Shown one piece after another: positions 61,784 to 64,000 of a stretch of DNA of 64,000 nucleotides. Each line of letters begins with the position of its first letter. Position 1 is the stretch's first letter. Under the pieces are notes generated by a model, which ran no database searches, was not told where the DNA came from, and was given only the letters and a program-made list of their open reading frames with translations. A program made the position numbers and the translations under genes. This DNA comes from Arhodomonas sp052060015 (GTDB lineage: Bacteria; Pseudomonadota; Gammaproteobacteria; Nitrococcales; Nitrococcaceae): NCBI RefSeq assembly GCF_052060015.1, contig NZ_JBPODZ010000006.1, positions 167,346 to 231,345 on the forward strand, in the 5' to 3' direction.

Positions 61784-62470
61784 ATGTGCGGACGTTATGA
61801 CCTCCACGAGCCCGCGGCGCGGATCGCCGATGCCATTCAGGCGCGTTTGCTGCTGGATGACTGGCAGGCGCATTACAATATTACCCCCGGGCGGGTGATC
61901 CCGGTGGCGCGCCCGGGCGAGGAGGGCGATGGCGCCGACCGGCTGCTGGCCCCCGCCTGGTGGGGCTTCCGCCCCAAATGGGCCCGGGAGGATGCGCCAG
62001 CGCCCATCAACGCCCGGGCTGAGAAGGTGGCCACCTCTGCGTATTTCCGCGACGCCTTCCGTCGCCACCGCTGCCTGGTGCCGGCGAACGGCTGGTACGA
62101 GTGGCAGCAGACGCCCTCCGGAAAGCACCCGTACTATTTCACCCGCGCTGATGGCGAATTGCTCATGTTCGCCGGTCTCTGGACCGACGCCGAGGATGTG
62201 GACGCTGGCGGTCGCTGCGCCATCATCACCGAGTCGGCCCGGGGCGAGGCGAAGGCGGTGCATCCGCGGATGCCGGTGGTGCTGGATCGCGACTCCTGGG
62301 AGGCCTGGCTGGACCCCGGCCTGACGGAACGGGACGCCATCCGGGGTGCCATCCGGCACCTGGATGCCGACGCGCTCACCGCCTCGCCGGTCTCGCGCCG
62401 GGTGAATCGTCCCGACGAGGACGACGCGGGGTTACTGGAGCCGACGGATGATAGCGATGCCGACGGTTAG
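61784..62470 (+). CDS. yedK: SOS response-associated peptidase, YedK/HMCES family
   Basis: 228 residues. The catalytic Cys2 is at the mature N-terminus (MCGRYDLHEP), with AHYNITPGRVIPV (Asn), INARAEKVATSAYFR, RCLVPANGWYEWQ (Glu) and the catalytic His in HPRMPVVLDRDS. It forms a thiazolidine link with abasic sites in single-stranded DNA, shielding them. No LexA box was seen in front. Co-directional with nnrU (120-bp gap). Confidence 0.94.
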   Translation: MCGRYDLHEPAARIADAIQARLLLDDWQAHYNITPGRVIPVARPGEEGDGADRLLAPAWWGFRPKWAREDAPAPINARAEKVATSAYFRDAFRRHRCLVPANGWYEWQQTPSGKHPYYFTRADGELLMFAGLWTDAEDVDAGGRCAIITESARGEAKAVHPRMPVVLDRDSWEAWLDPGLTERDAIRGAIRHLDADALTASPVSRRVNRPDEDDAGLLEPTDDSDADG

Positions 62471-62590
62471 GGACAGAGGAAACAGGTGGTCGTCGGTGCC
62501 CCGCTGGTCGTTGGGGACTACGGGGGATGCAGTGCGTACAATGAGCGTTGTTCGATCTAGGGTTCAACGGCGACCAAACGGGGGCGAAGC

Positions 62591-63160
62591 ATGGGCATTC
62601 TGATCCTGGGGCTGATCCTTTTCCTGGGCGTGCACTCGGTCTCGATCGTGGCGCCGGAATGGCGTGACCGCATGGTGGGGCGGTTCGGGGAGATGCCCTG
62701 GAAGGGGATGTATTCCGTCGTCGCCATCGTGGGCGTGGTGCTCATCATCTGGGGCTATGGCGCGGCGCGGCAGGATCCCGTTTTCCTCTATGTGCCGCCG
62801 ACGTGGCTGCGCCATCTCTCGATGCTGTTGCTCGTGGCGATCTTTCCGCTACTGCTTGCCACCTATCTGCCCGGGCGTATCCAGGCCACGCTCAAGCACC
62901 CGATGCTGGTCGCGGTGAAGGTCTGGGCGCTGGCCCATCTGCTGGTGAACGGCACGCTGGCCGACGTGCTCCTGTTCGGCGGCTTCCTGGTCTGGGCCGT
63001 CGCGGACCGGATCTCATTGAAGCGGCGCCCGGTCCGGCCGATCCCGGAGCTGCCACGCGGGCGTTTCAACGATGCCATCGCGGTGGTCGGCGGGCTCGTG
63101 ATCTACGGCTTGTTCGTCGTCTGGCTGCACCCGCTGCTCATCGGCGTTCCGGTGATGTGA
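62591..63160 (+). CDS. nnrU: NnrU family membrane protein
   Basis: 189 residues with about six TM helices. Family features are ILGLILFLGVHSVSIVAPEW, PWKGMYSVVAIVGVVLIIWG, the TYLPGRIQATLKHPML-like His-containing loop (KHPML) and VWALAHLLVNGTLADVLLFG. NnrU is linked to nitric-oxide and nitrite metabolism and resembles the isoprenylcysteine methyltransferase-like fold NnrU/MddA group. NnrS in the same window supports nitrogen-oxide tolerance. Confidence 0.9.
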   Translation: MGILILGLILFLGVHSVSIVAPEWRDRMVGRFGEMPWKGMYSVVAIVGVVLIIWGYGAARQDPVFLYVPPTWLRHLSMLLLVAIFPLLLATYLPGRIQATLKHPMLVAVKVWALAHLLVNGTLADVLLFGGFLVWAVADRISLKRRPVRPIPELPRGRFNDAIAVVGGLVIYGLFVVWLHPLLIGVPVM

Positions 63161-63230
63161 GGACAAGGCTCGTGGGGTGCGAATAGGACGAACGGCCGGT
63201 TCCAGGAGATGGTGGGGTGGCGCCATCCGA

Positions 63231-63668
63231 TCAACGTAGGGGTGGCAGCGGCTCCGGTAGGTGGTCGGTGGCTAGTCCCATACGTTCCCGGGCGAAGGCA
63301 TGGATACGGTTGTACGTGTCCACGAGCATAGGGGTGAACTCCTTGGCGAGGAGGAGGTCTTCGGCGAAGCGCTTCGGGTTTTCCATATACTCGTGCACCA
63401 GCCGGTTGCGGAGTTTCCGAGCCTCGAGCCAACGTTGGGTGCTCGCCAACACGCGAAGGCGTTCCGCGCGATTCAGTACCTCGATCTGACTTCCGGGCGT
63501 CTCCGCGACCGCGACCAACCAGCGTGGCAATAGCTTGTCCGCTATCGTGTCCTGCATCCGGCCAAAGCGGGATACGAAGGCCTCCATGCGTTCGGCGAGC
63601 TCGGGGTTTGCTTCCAGAGCGTTCACCCACTCTGCGTCGATGGGCTCGCTATGAACTACTCCCGCCAA
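63231..63668 (-). CDS. HepT-like HEPN-domain protein (possible toxin, partner not in window)
   Basis: 145 residues from TTG 63668. It resembles HepT HEPN ribonuclease/toxin proteins: MEAFVSRFGRMQDTIADKLL, a helical middle, and the catalytic-type motif RNRLVHEYM (R-x4-H-x-Y). Usually HepT pairs with a MNT nucleotidyltransferase antitoxin immediately up- or downstream; none is visible, and the 5' side is a TnpB element. The frame stays open upstream to about 63720, encoding DETRNSRHSLKGL, but has no standard start there, so the N-terminus may be cut by the element. Confidence 0.55.
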   Translation of the reverse strand: MAGVVHSEPIDAEWVNALEANPELAERMEAFVSRFGRMQDTIADKLLPRWLVAVAETPGSQIEVLNRAERLRVLASTQRWLEARKLRNRLVHEYMENPKRFAEDLLLAKEFTPMLVDTYNRIHAFARERMGLATDHLPEPLPPLR

Positions 63669-63673
63669 GCCTT

Positions 63674-64000
63674 TCAGGCTATGGCGCGAGTTTCGCGTCT
63701 CATCGGGCGTGCCGGATCATCCGGAGGATGATTCGGTCTTACCGCCCTCCACGCCTCGGCCGGTTCCCGACCGGATAACTGCTGCTCGGCCCAGCTCATC
63801 AGCACCCGGGCGGCGTTTTCGTCCCGCGAGCAGGACACGCCACAGGGGCACTCATGACGCCGCTGGCCGAGCGGCTTCTGCTCCTGACGCCCGCAGGCGT
63901 GGCAGGTCTGCGAGGGCTTGAGTTGCCGCGTCGGTGCTTCCATCGCCCAGGTACCAGCCTCTGCCGCTTTGTACCCGAGCCGTTGATGAAAAGCGCCTCC
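63674..64000 (-). mobile_element. tnpB: C-terminal part of a TnpB (IS200/IS605 OrfB-type) RNA-guided nuclease, truncated by the window edge
   Basis: The frame is open to the window end and stops at TGA 63674-63676. It encodes the helix HQRLGYKAAEAGTWAMEAPT, the zinc ribbon CHACGRQ ... CPCG and the last RuvC acid in SRDENAARVLM (RDxNAA). These are typical of TnpB/OrfB C-termini. The remainder, including the first RuvC residues, lies beyond the window. The element's right end and guide RNA should lie just downstream, overlapping the HepT-like gene. Confidence 0.8.

Overview
The window is about 64 kb of high-GC chromosome that is almost fully coding. It fits a halophilic or haloalkaliphilic gammaproteobacterium, possibly near Ectothiorhodospiraceae. 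This is inferred from gene content only: SlyX, HrpB, FxsA, NnrS/NnrU, OprC-type copper receptor, Mrp-like antiporter, bacterial voltage-gated sodium channel, Na+:alanine symporter and short gammaproteobacterial-type phasins. No rRNA, tRNA, CRISPR array or prophage was seen.

Layout. 1-6.4 kb: patatin tail, methyltransferase, glycine-zipper lipoprotein, FtsH-type protease, 3-hydroxybutyrate oligomer hydrolase, SelW-like protein. 6.4-12.9 kb: small membrane and unknown proteins, a diguanylate cyclase, HlyIII protein, a candidate FNR/Anr box, a phasin-like protein, a hydrolase, YaiI and RhlE. 12.9-16.1 kb: a PAS-GAF-GGDEF-EAL sensor. 16.2-23 kb: an eight-gene minus-strand Mrp/Mbh-like antiporter operon with three antiporter-like subunits. 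23-30 kb: CsaA, a twin hairpin repeat, AGCS and MFS transporters, DUF2452, NfeD, a BacNav channel, GGCT and MltF. 30-36 kb: peroxiredoxin, then korA-korB-ferritin-like behind a possible FNR-type promoter, an MFS protein and a phasin. 36-41.3 kb: GlcG-like protein, alcohol dehydrogenase, NnrS, a GAF-PAS-GGDEF-EAL protein and a second phasin. 41.4-46.2 kb: a Tat-exported subunit with a GMC oxidoreductase, then a Cys-rich DUF2946 protein with a copper receptor. 46.2-54.3 kb: DksA-like, YdcH, TrxC, SlyX, NemA, AbiTii-type protein, AEC transporter, DUF3301, HrpB, FxsA and CPBP protease. 54.3-57.7 kb: an accessory patch opening with the collapsed remains of a type I restriction-modification locus. 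57.7-64 kb: TenA, omega-aminotransferase, FadL, YedK, NnrU, a HepT-like protein and the C-terminus of a TnpB running off the window.

Themes. (1) Sodium and pH economy: antiporter operon, sodium channel, Na+ symporter. (2) PHA metabolism: oligomer hydrolase, two clear phasins and one phasin-like protein; the two phasin promoters share a TTGCN3GCA element over their -35 boxes. (3) Low-oxygen and nitrogen-oxide physiology: FNR-like boxes, KorAB, NnrS, NnrU and copper uptake that could feed copper enzymes. (4) Cyclic-di-GMP signalling: three proteins. (5) Defence and mobile remnants: type I RM scar, AbiTii, HepT and TnpB.

The most unusual item is the scar at about 54.43-54.90 kb. Recognisable pieces of hsdM, hsdR and the M48/YgjP metalloprotease gene that commonly follows hsdR lie in their normal order within roughly 0.5 kb, with a stop codon and frameshifts.
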